The notes under the pieces: model-generated
Databases searched by the model: none
Seen by the model: the letters and a program-made list of their open reading frames with translations, nothing else
Told to the model about the DNA's origin: nothing
NCBI GenBank assembly: GCA_016699715.1
Contig: CP065007.1
Location: 2,294,001-2,358,000, forward strand
Reading direction: 5' to 3'
Length of the DNA: 64,000 nucleotides
Source of the DNA: Candidatus Competibacteraceae bacterium
GTDB taxonomy: Bacteria; Pseudomonadota; Gammaproteobacteria; Competibacterales; Competibacteraceae
Shown: piece by piece, positions 1 to 8,306 of the stretch
How positions within the stretch are numbered: position 1 is the first letter of the stretch
Layout of the letters: each line of letters begins with the position of its first letter
Translations under genes and position numbers: made by a program

Positions 1-58
1 GCTGCTGGCGGCGGCCTTGAACCTGGAGGCGACGGGTAATGGGATGGTGGCGGTCTGA
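1..58 (+). CDS. 3' end of an unidentified gene cut by the window edge
   Basis: An open frame enters from the left edge and stops at TGA 56-58. The last 18 residues end in GNGMVAV. The stop shares its A with the ATG of rnhA, so the gene is very likely translationally coupled to rnhA. In related bacteria a SAM-dependent methyltransferase often precedes rnhA, but too little sequence is present to say so here. Confidence 0.4.
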   Translation, partial: LLAAALNLEATGNGMVAV

Positions 59-531
59 TGACGAACGGAACCAGGAATACCGAAGCGGAGTGGGTGGCGC
101 TGTTCACCGACGGTGCCTGTTCCGGCAACCCTGGCCCCGGCGGTTGGGGGGCGTTGCTCCGATATCAGGGGCATGAGAAGGAACTGTCCGGTGGCGAAGC
201 GGCCACCACCAACAACCGTATGGAGCTGCTGGCGGTCATTCATGGCCTGGAGGCGCTGAAACGCCCGATGCGGGTGCGGATTTGCACCGACAGCCAGTAC
301 GTCATGAAGGGTATGACCGAATGGCTGACCGCCTGGAAGCGGCGTGAGTGGAAAACCGCCGACCGCCAGCCGGTCAAGAACGTCGATCTCTGGCAACGCC
401 TGGAAGCCGCCCTGACCCCGCATCAGGTGGAATGGGAATGGGTGCGCGGCCACAGCGGCCATCCCGAGAACGAGCGAGTGGATCAACTGGCACGGGCGGC
501 GGTTTCCCGCATCAAAGCAGGCGGAGTCTGA
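58..531 (+). CDS. rnhA: Ribonuclease HI
   Basis: This enzyme cuts the RNA strand of RNA-DNA hybrids, removing primers and R-loops in the cytoplasm. The 157-residue protein has the usual single-domain length. The four acidic catalytic positions are visible in [16 protein letters not shown] (about residues 16-31), NNRMEL (52-57), TDSQYV (77-82) and the C-terminal [15 protein letters not shown]. The start ATG at 58 overlaps the stop of the gene before it. dnaQ follows 8 bases later on the same strand, so the two replication genes probably share a transcript. Confidence 0.97.
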   Translation: MTNGTRNTEAEWVALFTDGACSGNPGPGGWGALLRYQGHEKELSGGEAATTNNRMELLAVIHGLEALKRPMRVRICTDSQYVMKGMTEWLTAWKRREWKTADRQPVKNVDLWQRLEAALTPHQVEWEWVRGHSGHPENERVDQLARAAVSRIKAGGV

Positions 532-539
532 ACGGAGCG

Positions 540-1286
540 ATGGGTATGCACGAACGGCAAATTGTGCTCGACACGGAAACCACCGGCCTCGATCCCGGCC
601 AAGGGCATCGGGTCATCGAAATCGGCTGCATCGAACTGCGGAACCGGCGGTTGACCGAGCAGCGCTTCCACGTCTACCTGCGACCGGAGCGCGCCATCGA
701 CGAAGGAGCCATGAAGGTTCACGGTCTGACCAATGAGTTCCTCGCCGACCAGCCGCGCTTTGCCGAGATCGCCGATCAGTTCCTGGAGTTCATCCGGGGC
801 GCGGAATTGATCATCCACAACGCGGCTTTCGACCTGGGTTTTCTCAATCACGAGTTGCGGCGCTGCGGGCTCGGTCAGAGCACACTGGAGCAGATCTGCC
901 GGGTCGAGGACACGCTGTTGCTGGCCCGCCAGCGCCATCCCGGCCAGCGTAACAATCTGGATGCCCTGTGCAAGCGCTACGGCGTCGATAACTCACAGCG
1001 CGCCCTGCACGGTGCCCTGCTCGACGCGGAAATTCTGGCCGATGTCTACCTGGCGATGACGCGCCAGCAGGATTCGCTGTTCGTTCAGGAGAGCGCGGCC
1101 ACGATGCGGCGCAACCAGGAGAGCCGACGGGCGGCACTGCCTCGGAACCGGCCGCCGCTGCCGGTGCTGCGCGCCAGCGCCGAGGAGCGCGCCGCTCACG
1201 ACCAGTATCTGGACATGCTGGACAAGAAGAGCGGCGGGGCCTGCGTGTGGCGGCGGCTGGATGAAGTGGCCACCGGCTCGGCCTAG
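540..1286 (+). CDS. dnaQ: DNA polymerase III epsilon subunit, 3'-5' proofreading exonuclease
   Basis: This is the proofreading subunit of the replicative polymerase core. The DEDD exonuclease domain starts with IVLDTETTG (Exo I), continues with HNAAFDLGFLNHE (Exo II), and ends with HGALLDAEILADVYLAMT (Exo III, with its His and Asp). A flexible linker and the C-terminal DKKSGGACVWRR segment resemble the alpha-binding tail of E. coli epsilon. Starting at ATG 540 gives 248 residues, the normal length; an in-frame ATG at 546 is an alternative. The open frame extends further upstream, but only as an overlap with rnhA. Confidence 0.96.
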   Translation: MGMHERQIVLDTETTGLDPGQGHRVIEIGCIELRNRRLTEQRFHVYLRPERAIDEGAMKVHGLTNEFLADQPRFAEIADQFLEFIRGAELIIHNAAFDLGFLNHELRRCGLGQSTLEQICRVEDTLLLARQRHPGQRNNLDALCKRYGVDNSQRALHGALLDAEILADVYLAMTRQQDSLFVQESAATMRRNQESRRAALPRNRPPLPVLRASAEERAAHDQYLDMLDKKSGGACVWRRLDEVATGSA

Positions 1287-1292
1287 CGACTT

Positions 1293-1318
1293 TTGACATC
1301 TCGCTCATAAGCTACAAT
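1293..1318 (+). promoter_or_regulatory. Weak sigma-70-like promoter after dnaQ
   Basis: TTGACA (1293-1298) and TACAAT (1313-1318) lie just after dnaQ. The spacer is only 14 bases; reading the -35 as TTTTGA at 1291 gives 16. This could drive the helicase gene at 1486 with a leader of about 160 bases. Confidence 0.28.
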
Positions 1319-1398
1319 ACATGGGTAACCCTTTCGATATCGCGTTCCTGTCCGACTCGTGGAATCACCGTCGCGAACCACCCCGGCGCTGCGCGCCA

Positions 1399-1420
1399 CC
1401 CCTCCTTGTCCAAGGAGGGG
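1399..1420. repeat. Perfect palindromic intergenic repeat
   Basis: Arms CCCCTCCTTG (1399-1408) and CAAGGAGGGG (1411-1420) pair perfectly around a two-base centre. There is no T-run, so it is not a classical terminator. It looks like the small palindromes scattered between genes in many GC-rich proteobacteria. Confidence 0.6.
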
Positions 1421-1485
1421 AGATTCTACAACGGATTTGGGAACGCTATAGCACCCAGTAGCGGAGTGTCTTGGTCGTCGCATCC

Positions 1486-3534
1486 ATGAATTTCATCATC
1501 GCCAGTACCTTTATCGACAGCCTGGCTCGTCTCGCGACCCAAGCGCAGACCCTGGTCAAACAGGCGGCGTTCGATCTCCAACTGGGGCCGGAACACCCGA
1601 GCTTTCAGTTGCATCGCCTGGATCGCGCGACCGACAAGCATTTCTGGTCGGCGCGGGTCAACCTCGACTTGCGCATCATTCTCTACCGCGACGCCGATCA
1701 CCTCGTGCTGTGTTATGCCGCGCCTCACGACGAAGCATACCGTTGGGGCCAGAAGCGGCGCTTTGAAGTGCACCCGCAGACTCATGCCGCGCAAGTCGTT
1801 GAAATCCATGAGCGGGTGGAAGAAGTCGTCAAATACATACCGCGCGAGACGCCGTTGCTGTTCGGTCATTACGACAGCGACTATCTGCTCGCGCTGGGCG
1901 TGCCGGAGGCATGGCTGGATGCGGTGCGCCATGCCGGCGAAGAGCATCTGGATGAGTTGCTGGATCGCTTGCCGCAGGAAGCGGCGGAGCGCCTGCTGAA
2001 ACTCGCGTGCGGCGAGCCGGTGCCGCGTCCGGTGACGGTCACCGAGACGCCCTTCGCGCATCCCGACGCCCAGCGCCGGTTTCGCGTCATCGACAACCAA
2101 CAGGAATTGCGCCGGGCGCTGGAATATCCCTGGGAGCGCTGGATCGTCTTCCTGCATCCGACCCAGCGCGGCGTGGTCGAGCGGCGCTATGGCGGACCGG
2201 CGCGGGTCTCGGGAGCCGCCGGTACCGGCAAATCGGTGGTCGCCCTGCACCGGGCCGCCGCGCTGGCCCGTTCCGCGCCGCAGGGGCGGGTGTTGTTGAC
2301 CACCTTTTCCAAAACCCTCGCCGCGCGCCTGAGCCAGAACGCCGATTTATTGCTGGGTTCCGACGCCCCGGAACGCGCCCAGATCGACATCGTTCATCTC
2401 CACAAGCTGGCACGGGATACGTGGGTCAACACGCTCAAACGCAAGTTCGCTTTCATCAATACCAAGCGGTTCAACGAATTGCTGCAAACCGCCATCGCCA
2501 AAACCGGTGTGGCCGAATGTTCTCCGGCGTTTCTCAAAGCGGAATGGGAGGCTATCGTCAATTTTTGGGGCATCAACGATGAAGAAACCTATCTTCGCGT
2601 CTCACGGAAAGGGCGTGGAACCCGATTAGGCATCCGGCAACGGCGGGCCGTTTGGGGTGTATTTACCGAGTTTTTGGCGGTACTGGAAGAGAAGCACTAC
2701 ATGACTTGGGAACGCCTGTGCTTCCGCCTCGCCGCCGAACTGGCCGAACTGGCCGAACGGCCGCCGCCCTACCTGTATGTCGTCGCCGACGAGGCGCAGG
2801 ACTTCGGTCCCGCCGAGTTCCGCTTGTTACGCGCCTTGGTTGCCCCTGGCGATAACGATCTCTTTTTGTGCGGCGACGCCGGCCAGCGAATTTATCAGCC
2901 CCGGTTTTCCTGGAAGGCGGCGGGTATCGAGGTACGCGGACGGGCGACGCGCTTGACGGTGAATTACCGCACCACCGAGCAAATCCGCCGTTTCGCCGAC
3001 ACACTGCTGCCCGCCGCGCTGGATGAGGATGGCGACAGCAAACCGGAACCCCGCGCGTCCATTTCGCTGTTGAAGGGGCCGCCACCGGAAGTCAGCGGCT
3101 ATGCCCATGTGAATGAAGAAATCGCCGGCGTTGCCCAGCGCTTGCGGGAGTTGACGGCTGGCGGCTTTTCGCCCCGCGATATCGCGATCTTCTGCCGCAG
3201 CGAAACCCGGCTCAAGGAACGCGCCGAACCGGCTTTGCAACAGTGTGGCTTGGCGGGTCATTATCTCAGCGATGAAGCGCCGCCGACCGACGCGCATGTT
3301 TCGCTGGGCAGTATGCACCGCGCCAAGGGCTTGGAGTTCAAGATCGTCATCGTGATGGGCTGCGATGAGGATATGTTGCCGCGCGCCAGCGTACTCAGCG
3401 AATTGGTGGATGAGGCTGATCGGGCGGTTTTTATCGAGCAGGAACGGCAATTGCTCTATGTGGCCTGTACTCGTGCCAGGGAGCGGTTGTTGGTGACGTA
3501 TAGCGGTAGGCCGAGTTGCTTCTTGCAAACCTGA
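1486..3534 (+). CDS. UvrD/Rep-type SF1 helicase with RelE-like N-terminal domain
   Basis: The protein (682 residues from ATG 1486) is an ATP-dependent DNA translocase or helicase. Roughly the first 115 residues resemble a RelE/ParE toxin fold, with a ...WSARVNLDLRIILYRD... core and a PHDEAYRWGQ end. The helicase follows: Walker A SGAAGTGKS, motif II VVADEAQDFGP, motif III LCGDAGQRIYQPRFSW, a VNYRTT motif, motif V SMHRAKGLEF, and motif VI LLYVACTRARERLLV. All motifs are intact. TTG 1471 is an alternative start with GGAG four bases upstream. It heads a defence-like cluster with Rpn and McrBC. Whether the RelE-like part is catalytic is unknown. Confidence 0.85.
   Translation: MNFIIASTFIDSLARLATQAQTLVKQAAFDLQLGPEHPSFQLHRLDRATDKHFWSARVNLDLRIILYRDADHLVLCYAAPHDEAYRWGQKRRFEVHPQTHAAQVVEIHERVEEVVKYIPRETPLLFGHYDSDYLLALGVPEAWLDAVRHAGEEHLDELLDRLPQEAAERLLKLACGEPVPRPVTVTETPFAHPDAQRRFRVIDNQQELRRALEYPWERWIVFLHPTQRGVVERRYGGPARVSGAAGTGKSVVALHRAAALARSAPQGRVLLTTFSKTLAARLSQNADLLLGSDAPERAQIDIVHLHKLARDTWVNTLKRKFAFINTKRFNELLQTAIAKTGVAECSPAFLKAEWEAIVNFWGINDEETYLRVSRKGRGTRLGIRQRRAVWGVFTEFLAVLEEKHYMTWERLCFRLAAELAELAERPPPYLYVVADEAQDFGPAEFRLLRALVAPGDNDLFLCGDAGQRIYQPRFSWKAAGIEVRGRATRLTVNYRTTEQIRRFADTLLPAALDEDGDSKPEPRASISLLKGPPPEVSGYAHVNEEIAGVAQRLRELTAGGFSPRDIAIFCRSETRLKERAEPALQQCGLAGHYLSDEAPPTDAHVSLGSMHRAKGLEFKIVIVMGCDEDMLPRASVLSELVDEADRAVFIEQERQLLYVACTRARERLLVTYSGRPSCFLQT
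3151..3517 (+). repeat. Direct repeat copy 1 (helicase 3' region)
   Basis: This segment of the complete helicase gene recurs without gaps at 4522-4888, an offset of 1371 bases. Most differences are third-position substitutions. It encodes motifs V and VI of the helicase. Confidence 0.85.
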
Positions 3535-3541
3535 TCTGGTG

Positions 3542-4498
3542 ATGAAAAATCCCTCCCGCACCCGCCGAAAGCCACCCGACCGTTCGGACGACTTTGATTC
3601 CCCCTGGAAGACCCTGCTGGAACGCTGGTTTCCCGCCTTCATGGCCTGGTTCTTCCCGCCCATCGCCGCCGAGATCGACTGGGCGTGCGGCTACGTGTTC
3701 CTGGACAAGGAGTTGCAGAAAATCAGCCGCCGCGCCAAGGAAAAGCGCCGCTATGCCGACAAACTGGTTAGAGTCTGGCGGCGTACCGGTGAGGAAATGT
3801 GGGTGCTGGTTCATGTCGAAATCCAGGCCGGCCAGGAAACCGACTTCGCCGAGCGGATGTTCGTCTACTACTACCGGCTGTTCGACCGCTACCGGTTGCC
3901 CTTGGCCAGTCTGGTGGTGCTGGCCGACGACCGGCCCCAGTGGCGGCCGGATCGCTACGAACGCCAATTGTGGGGCTGCGAGCTCAAGCTCACGTTTCCG
4001 GTGGTCAAACTATTGGACGATCGGGGGCGGATGGCGGAACTGGAAACGGACCCCAATCCTTTCGCCCTAGCGACGGCGACCCATCTGCTGGCGCAGGCGA
4101 CCCGCCAGGATCTGCCGCAACGGCTAGCCGGCAAGCTGGCCCTGACCCGGCGGCTGTACCAGCGGGGCTGGACCAAACCGGAAGTGCTGGACTTGTACGA
4201 GTTCATCGACTGGCTGCTGGCCTTGCCCGAAGCTCTGGAAGAGGCGTGTCTCGATGAGATTCATGAGTTGGAGGAGAGTACGAAGATGCGGTACATCAGC
4301 AGCGCCGAACGTATCGGCATGAAGCGCGGAACGCAATTAGGAATACAACAGGTGCTACGCCGACAACTGCAACGACGTTTCGGCGATCCACCCGCCTGGG
4401 TCGAAACCAAACTCCAGGAAGGAACGCCTCCCCAATTGGAACGATGGGCCGATCAATTGCTGGACGCTGATACCGTGGAAGCCGTGTTCAAGGAATAG
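3542..4498 (+). CDS. Rpn-family recombination-promoting nuclease / putative transposase
   Basis: This is a 318-residue protein of the PD-(D/E)XK superfamily group called Rpn or putative transposase, often with a DUF4351-like tail. The nuclease core is visible as YADKLVRVWRR followed by MWVLVHVEIQAGQE, where E-x-Q replaces the usual E-x-K. The C-terminal part (QVLRRQLQRRFGDPP...LERWADQLLDADTVEAVF) is the helical tail typical of these proteins. ATG 3542 is chosen over GTG 3539. The gene lies exactly between a complete helicase gene and a duplicated piece of its 3' end, so it was probably inserted by recombination. Confidence 0.8.
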   Translation: MKNPSRTRRKPPDRSDDFDSPWKTLLERWFPAFMAWFFPPIAAEIDWACGYVFLDKELQKISRRAKEKRRYADKLVRVWRRTGEEMWVLVHVEIQAGQETDFAERMFVYYYRLFDRYRLPLASLVVLADDRPQWRPDRYERQLWGCELKLTFPVVKLLDDRGRMAELETDPNPFALATATHLLAQATRQDLPQRLAGKLALTRRLYQRGWTKPEVLDLYEFIDWLLALPEALEEACLDEIHELEESTKMRYISSAERIGMKRGTQLGIQQVLRRQLQRRFGDPPAWVETKLQEGTPPQLERWADQLLDADTVEAVFKE

Positions 4499-4512
4499 AC
4501 TTATGCGCTACA

Positions 4513-4914
4513 GTGTGGGAACTGACGGCCGACGAGTTCGCGCCCCGCGATATCGCGATCTTCTGCCGCAGCGAAACCCGGCTCAAGGAACGCGCCGAAC
4601 CGGCTTTGCGGCAGTGTGGCTTGGCGGGTCATTATCTCAGCGATGAAGCACCGCCGACCGACGCGCATGTTTCGCTGGGCAGCATGCACCGCGCCAAGGG
4701 ATTGGAATTCAAGGTCGTGATCGTGATGGGCTGCGACGAGGACATGTTACCGCGCGCCAGTGTACTCGGCGAATTGGTGGATGAGGCTGATCGGGCGGTT
4801 TTTATCGAGCAGGAATGGCAATTGCTCTATGTGGCGTGTACTCGTGCCAGGGAGCGGTTGTTGGTGACGCACAGTGGTAAAGCGAGTCGGTTTTTATTAA
4901 ACAAAAATCAATAA
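4513..4914 (+). pseudogene. Detached C-terminal fragment of a second UvrD-like helicase
   Basis: The fragment encodes about 133 residues holding only helicase motifs V (SMHRAKGLEF) and VI (LLYVACTRARERLLV). It lacks Walker A and motif II, so it cannot be an active helicase. It is closely similar to the end of the gene at 1486-3534 but ends differently (FLLNKNQ). It begins right after the Rpn gene; a GTG at 4513 is the first possible start. It is best read as the remains of a second helicase gene whose front part was lost when the Rpn gene arrived. Confidence 0.8.
4522..4888 (+). repeat. Direct repeat copy 2 (helicase fragment)
   Basis: This is the second copy of the 367-base segment at 3151-3517. 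It stays alignable until just before the sequence turns AT-rich near 4890. Confidence 0.85.
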
Positions 4915-4923
4915 GTAACTAAA

Positions 4924-6903
4924 ATGTCAAATGATAATATTGATGAATGTTGTGATCTTATTAAAAGCTATATTAGTGACTCACCTTTTCAGAATAAAAT
5001 TATTGAATTAATTAAATGGGCTTTTCTGCTTAGTAATGACTTTGATGATGCTCCTTCAGTTAAATATTATCCTAAATATGTTAAAAATATTGAAGAAGAA
5101 ACTGGAAAATGGGTTGGTCTTTTTTTAAAAGATCGCGATCATTCTTTTTTAAAAATTTATTTACATAAGTATAATAATGTCGATCAGGATCGGGGCTTAT
5201 TTCATATACCTATTAACGCGCTTAAAAACCAGTCTGACCCTTTTAAAATCTATCCAGGGAATGCGGGCAATTGGGCTAGAATTACAGAAAAGGAATTTAA
5301 TATGCTACCTAATACTTATAAGCTGCAAGAATGTATTGAAGAGTCTTATCGTTTGAGGCTTAGTGAATTAGGAATTCGTACAAATAAAAAAACGAATCCA
5401 GTTTCTTTTATTAAGGATACGAACCAGCTTTCTGATGATGAACTGCTAAGTCACTTCGATGGAAAGGAGGCCTTCAGAGAGATCCGTCAGTCATGGTCGC
5501 CGCAAGACAAGGTTTTATTTTGCCGACTGGCTAGGGCCGTACACGCTGCCGGTCTGGACTGGTGGCATATGGAAATTGAAAATCCAGTCCAAGTCCGCTT
5601 TGGCCGTAAGAACGTCGGTAGCGAGCGCGCTAAAGGCGTACTCGGTATTTATTATCCCAGCACACGAAATATCACTTGGGAGCGCGAGCTTGGCGTGATG
5701 TCCAAGCTGAATCGAAAGCCACTGACTGAAGAACTATTTACCAGAATTGAATCCGCGCTGGCCTCGGAACGCCAAGCTATTAACGAGTGGTGGGGCCTGT
5801 TTTTCGAGCGCCACGCCCTCTGGCCGGATCAGCTTCTCGAAGACCCCCCCGATTCGAACGAGGGAGCTAAGGAAGAGAAAACACCGGCCAACAAGGCGAG
5901 CGTGCCGCCATCTAATCGCATCTACTACGGTCCACCAGGGACCGGCAAGACATATAAGCTCTCGCAGATGTTGAAGCGAGACTACGAGCAACCTGCGGGT
6001 TCTGTGCGGCGCTACAGTTTCGTTACGTTTCACCAGTCCTACGGCTACGAGGAATTTATCGAGGGCCTGCGCCCCCTCCTACTGGATGGCGATGCAGAGT
6101 CGAACGAACTCCGGTACGAGATCCGGCCAGGCGTCTTCAAGGATTTGTGCCGCAAGGCCCGCGAGGCACCCGATCAACGCTTCGCGATGGTTATCGACGA
6201 AATCAATCGTGGCAATATCAGCAAAATCTTCGGTGAACTGATCACGCTCATCGAACCCGACAAGCGCGAAGGCGCCGAAAACGCCGTAACCGTCACGCTC
6301 CCATATTCGGGCAAACCATTCTCGGTCCCCGCCAACGTGGACATCATCGGCACGATGAACACGGCGGACCGATCACTGGCGCTGCTGGACACAGCTTTGC
6401 GGCGGCGTTTTGATTTCGAACCGCTCATGCCAGACAGCCGTGACGAACCCGGCGCGCCCCTCCACGGCTTGCGGGTAGCCCATGGACAAAAGATCATCGA
6501 CATCCCAAGAATGCTCACCGCGATCAATCGGCGGGTGGAGGCGATCTACGACCGGGACCACACCATTGGCCATGCCTATTTGACCACGCTGGCCAGTGTG
6601 CTGGACGATGGGCAACGCTTCGAGGCGCTCGGGCAGATTTTCCGTAACCGGATCGTGCCGCTGTTGGAAGAATACTTCTTCGAAGACTGGCAGAAGATCC
6701 AACTCGTTTTGGCGGACAACCAAAAAGGTGAAGCGGCGCGCTTTATGACCGCGAGCGAGGATCACGAGGATGATCTAACCCGCCTGTTTGGCAACGATCA
6801 CGGCCTCGATGCGTTCACCACCAAGAGGCGTTACGCCTTGCAGGAATCCGCGTTCTTCAATCCTGATGCCTACATCGGTATCTACCAGACGCTGGCGCTC
6901 TGA
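4924..6903 (+). CDS. McrB-like AAA+ GTPase of a modification-dependent restriction system
   Basis: This is the NTP-driven motor subunit that would bind modified DNA and drive McrC cleavage. The C-terminal half is a clear McrB AAA+ domain: Walker A YYGPPGTGKT (about residue 339), Walker B FAMVIDEINRGNISKIFGEL, the conserved GTMNTADRSLALLDTALRRRF, and a C-terminal helical lid. The first 175 residues or so are encoded by strikingly AT-rich DNA and resemble nothing I recognise; they occupy the position of the target-recognition domain. At about base 5455 the composition switches to the GC-rich style of the neighbours. The stop is followed closely by mcrC. Confidence 0.88.
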   Translation: MSNDNIDECCDLIKSYISDSPFQNKIIELIKWAFLLSNDFDDAPSVKYYPKYVKNIEEETGKWVGLFLKDRDHSFLKIYLHKYNNVDQDRGLFHIPINALKNQSDPFKIYPGNAGNWARITEKEFNMLPNTYKLQECIEESYRLRLSELGIRTNKKTNPVSFIKDTNQLSDDELLSHFDGKEAFREIRQSWSPQDKVLFCRLARAVHAAGLDWWHMEIENPVQVRFGRKNVGSERAKGVLGIYYPSTRNITWERELGVMSKLNRKPLTEELFTRIESALASERQAINEWWGLFFERHALWPDQLLEDPPDSNEGAKEEKTPANKASVPPSNRIYYGPPGTGKTYKLSQMLKRDYEQPAGSVRRYSFVTFHQSYGYEEFIEGLRPLLLDGDAESNELRYEIRPGVFKDLCRKAREAPDQRFAMVIDEINRGNISKIFGELITLIEPDKREGAENAVTVTLPYSGKPFSVPANVDIIGTMNTADRSLALLDTALRRRFDFEPLMPDSRDEPGAPLHGLRVAHGQKIIDIPRMLTAINRRVEAIYDRDHTIGHAYLTTLASVLDDGQRFEALGQIFRNRIVPLLEEYFFEDWQKIQLVLADNQKGEAARFMTASEDHEDDLTRLFGNDHGLDAFTTKRRYALQESAFFNPDAYIGIYQTLAL

Positions 6904-6918
6904 TTGGCTGACAGGAAG

Positions 6919-8232
6919 ATGAGCAGCGTCACGATCCACGAGTTCGGCGTGCTGGTTAAACAGGGGACGGACGACAGCAAGACCGACGAGTTGGGTAAGG
7001 TGCCCGCCAACGTGTTCGATTGGCTGGAGAAGCAGTGCCTGCATACTTCCGAACAAGGTGACGTGGCCTGGCTGCGGCTGACCCAGCGACGCGGACGAAA
7101 AGTCATTCAGGTCAAGAGCTTCGTCGGCGTCATTCGCGCACCTGATGGGTTTCAGATCGAAGTGTTGCCCAAGGTGGGGCAGGCGATCGGCGGCGGCCCT
7201 GCTCAGGCGCGGCAACTGCTGATTGAGATGCTTCGCTGCCTGAGCGGGTTTCGCCATATTCAGATCGACCGAGCCAAGCTCGCCGCCACGCGGATGCCTT
7301 TGCTGGAGGTGTTCGTTGGCGAGTTTCTGCTGGCTGTCGAACACATCGTCAAGCGGGGCCTGCGTAGCGCCTATTCGTCGCGGCAAGACAACCTGTTTGC
7401 CCTGCGTGGCAAGTTGCGGGTAGCACAGCACCTGCGCCAGAACCTCTGCCGGGCGGATCGATTCTTTACCGAGTACGATGAGTTTTCGACGAACCGCCCA
7501 GAAAATCGCTTGCTACACAAGGCCTTGCGCCGCGTCTTGTCGATATCGGCATCGCAGGCGAATCAAAAGTTGGCACGCGAGTTGTGTTTCGTGTTCGCCG
7601 ACATCCCGGAGTCCACCCAAGTTGTACCTGACTTTCAGCAGGTTCGGCTCGACCGGGGAATGGGCTACTATGCCGACGCGCTGGCCTGGGCACGGCTGAT
7701 CCTGGAAACAGAATCGCCCTTGACCGGTGTCGGCGAAAACCGTGCTCCATCCCTGCTTTTTCCAATGGAAGCCGTATTTGAGGCTTTCGTGGCCAAACAT
7801 CTGGCAAGGCAACTGGCACGGCCGCTGATCCTGAAAACCCAGGCACACAGCCATCATTTGGTTCGGCACCAGGAGCAAAATTGGTTCCGCCTCAAGCCCG
7901 ATCTCCTGGTCCGCGATGCCGCACGGGACTTGATCGTGCTGGATACCAAGTGGAAACTGCTGGATGATCTGAAGTCCGATAGCACAGACAAATACGGGTT
8001 ATCGCCAAACGACTTCTACCAGTTGCAGGCCTACGGCCAGAGTTACCTGGACGGAAAAGGTGATGTTATTCTGGTATACCCAAAAACTGACCGTTTTGCC
8101 CAGCCATTGCCTGTTTTCGATTTCCCAAAGGCTCCAGATCTGCGGCTCTGGGTGTTGCCATTCTGCTTGGAATCACGGCGGTTGCTGGCACCGGCCAATG
8201 CGCCCTTTGATGCGTGCTTTCCGGTTCGGTGA
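6919..8232 (+). CDS. mcrC: McrC-like nuclease subunit
   Basis: This is the endonuclease partner of McrB. The 437-residue protein has the typical McrC N-terminal beta domain (VTIHEFGVLV...FVGVIRAPDGFQIEVLPKVG) and a C-terminal PD-(D/E)XK nuclease core seen as RLKPDLLVRD...LIVLDTKWK. It starts 15 bases after the mcrB stop, so the two are cotranscribed. A TTG at 6904 is an alternative start; ATG 6919 has AGGA just upstream. All expected catalytic residues appear intact, so the pair may be functional. Confidence 0.88.
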   Translation: MSSVTIHEFGVLVKQGTDDSKTDELGKVPANVFDWLEKQCLHTSEQGDVAWLRLTQRRGRKVIQVKSFVGVIRAPDGFQIEVLPKVGQAIGGGPAQARQLLIEMLRCLSGFRHIQIDRAKLAATRMPLLEVFVGEFLLAVEHIVKRGLRSAYSSRQDNLFALRGKLRVAQHLRQNLCRADRFFTEYDEFSTNRPENRLLHKALRRVLSISASQANQKLARELCFVFADIPESTQVVPDFQQVRLDRGMGYYADALAWARLILETESPLTGVGENRAPSLLFPMEAVFEAFVAKHLARQLARPLILKTQAHSHHLVRHQEQNWFRLKPDLLVRDAARDLIVLDTKWKLLDDLKSDSTDKYGLSPNDFYQLQAYGQSYLDGKGDVILVYPKTDRFAQPLPVFDFPKAPDLRLWVLPFCLESRRLLAPANAPFDACFPVR

Positions 8233-8306
8233 ATTACTGGCTACCCTAATCTTCACCAGAGAGATAACAGCGGCAGTCAATCCGTCTTTTCCTCGCTGAC
8301 GGAACG

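Noticed and set aside
844..1308. Minus-strand gene over dnaQ
   Set aside because: It is Arg/Pro-rich low-information translation antisense to dnaQ.
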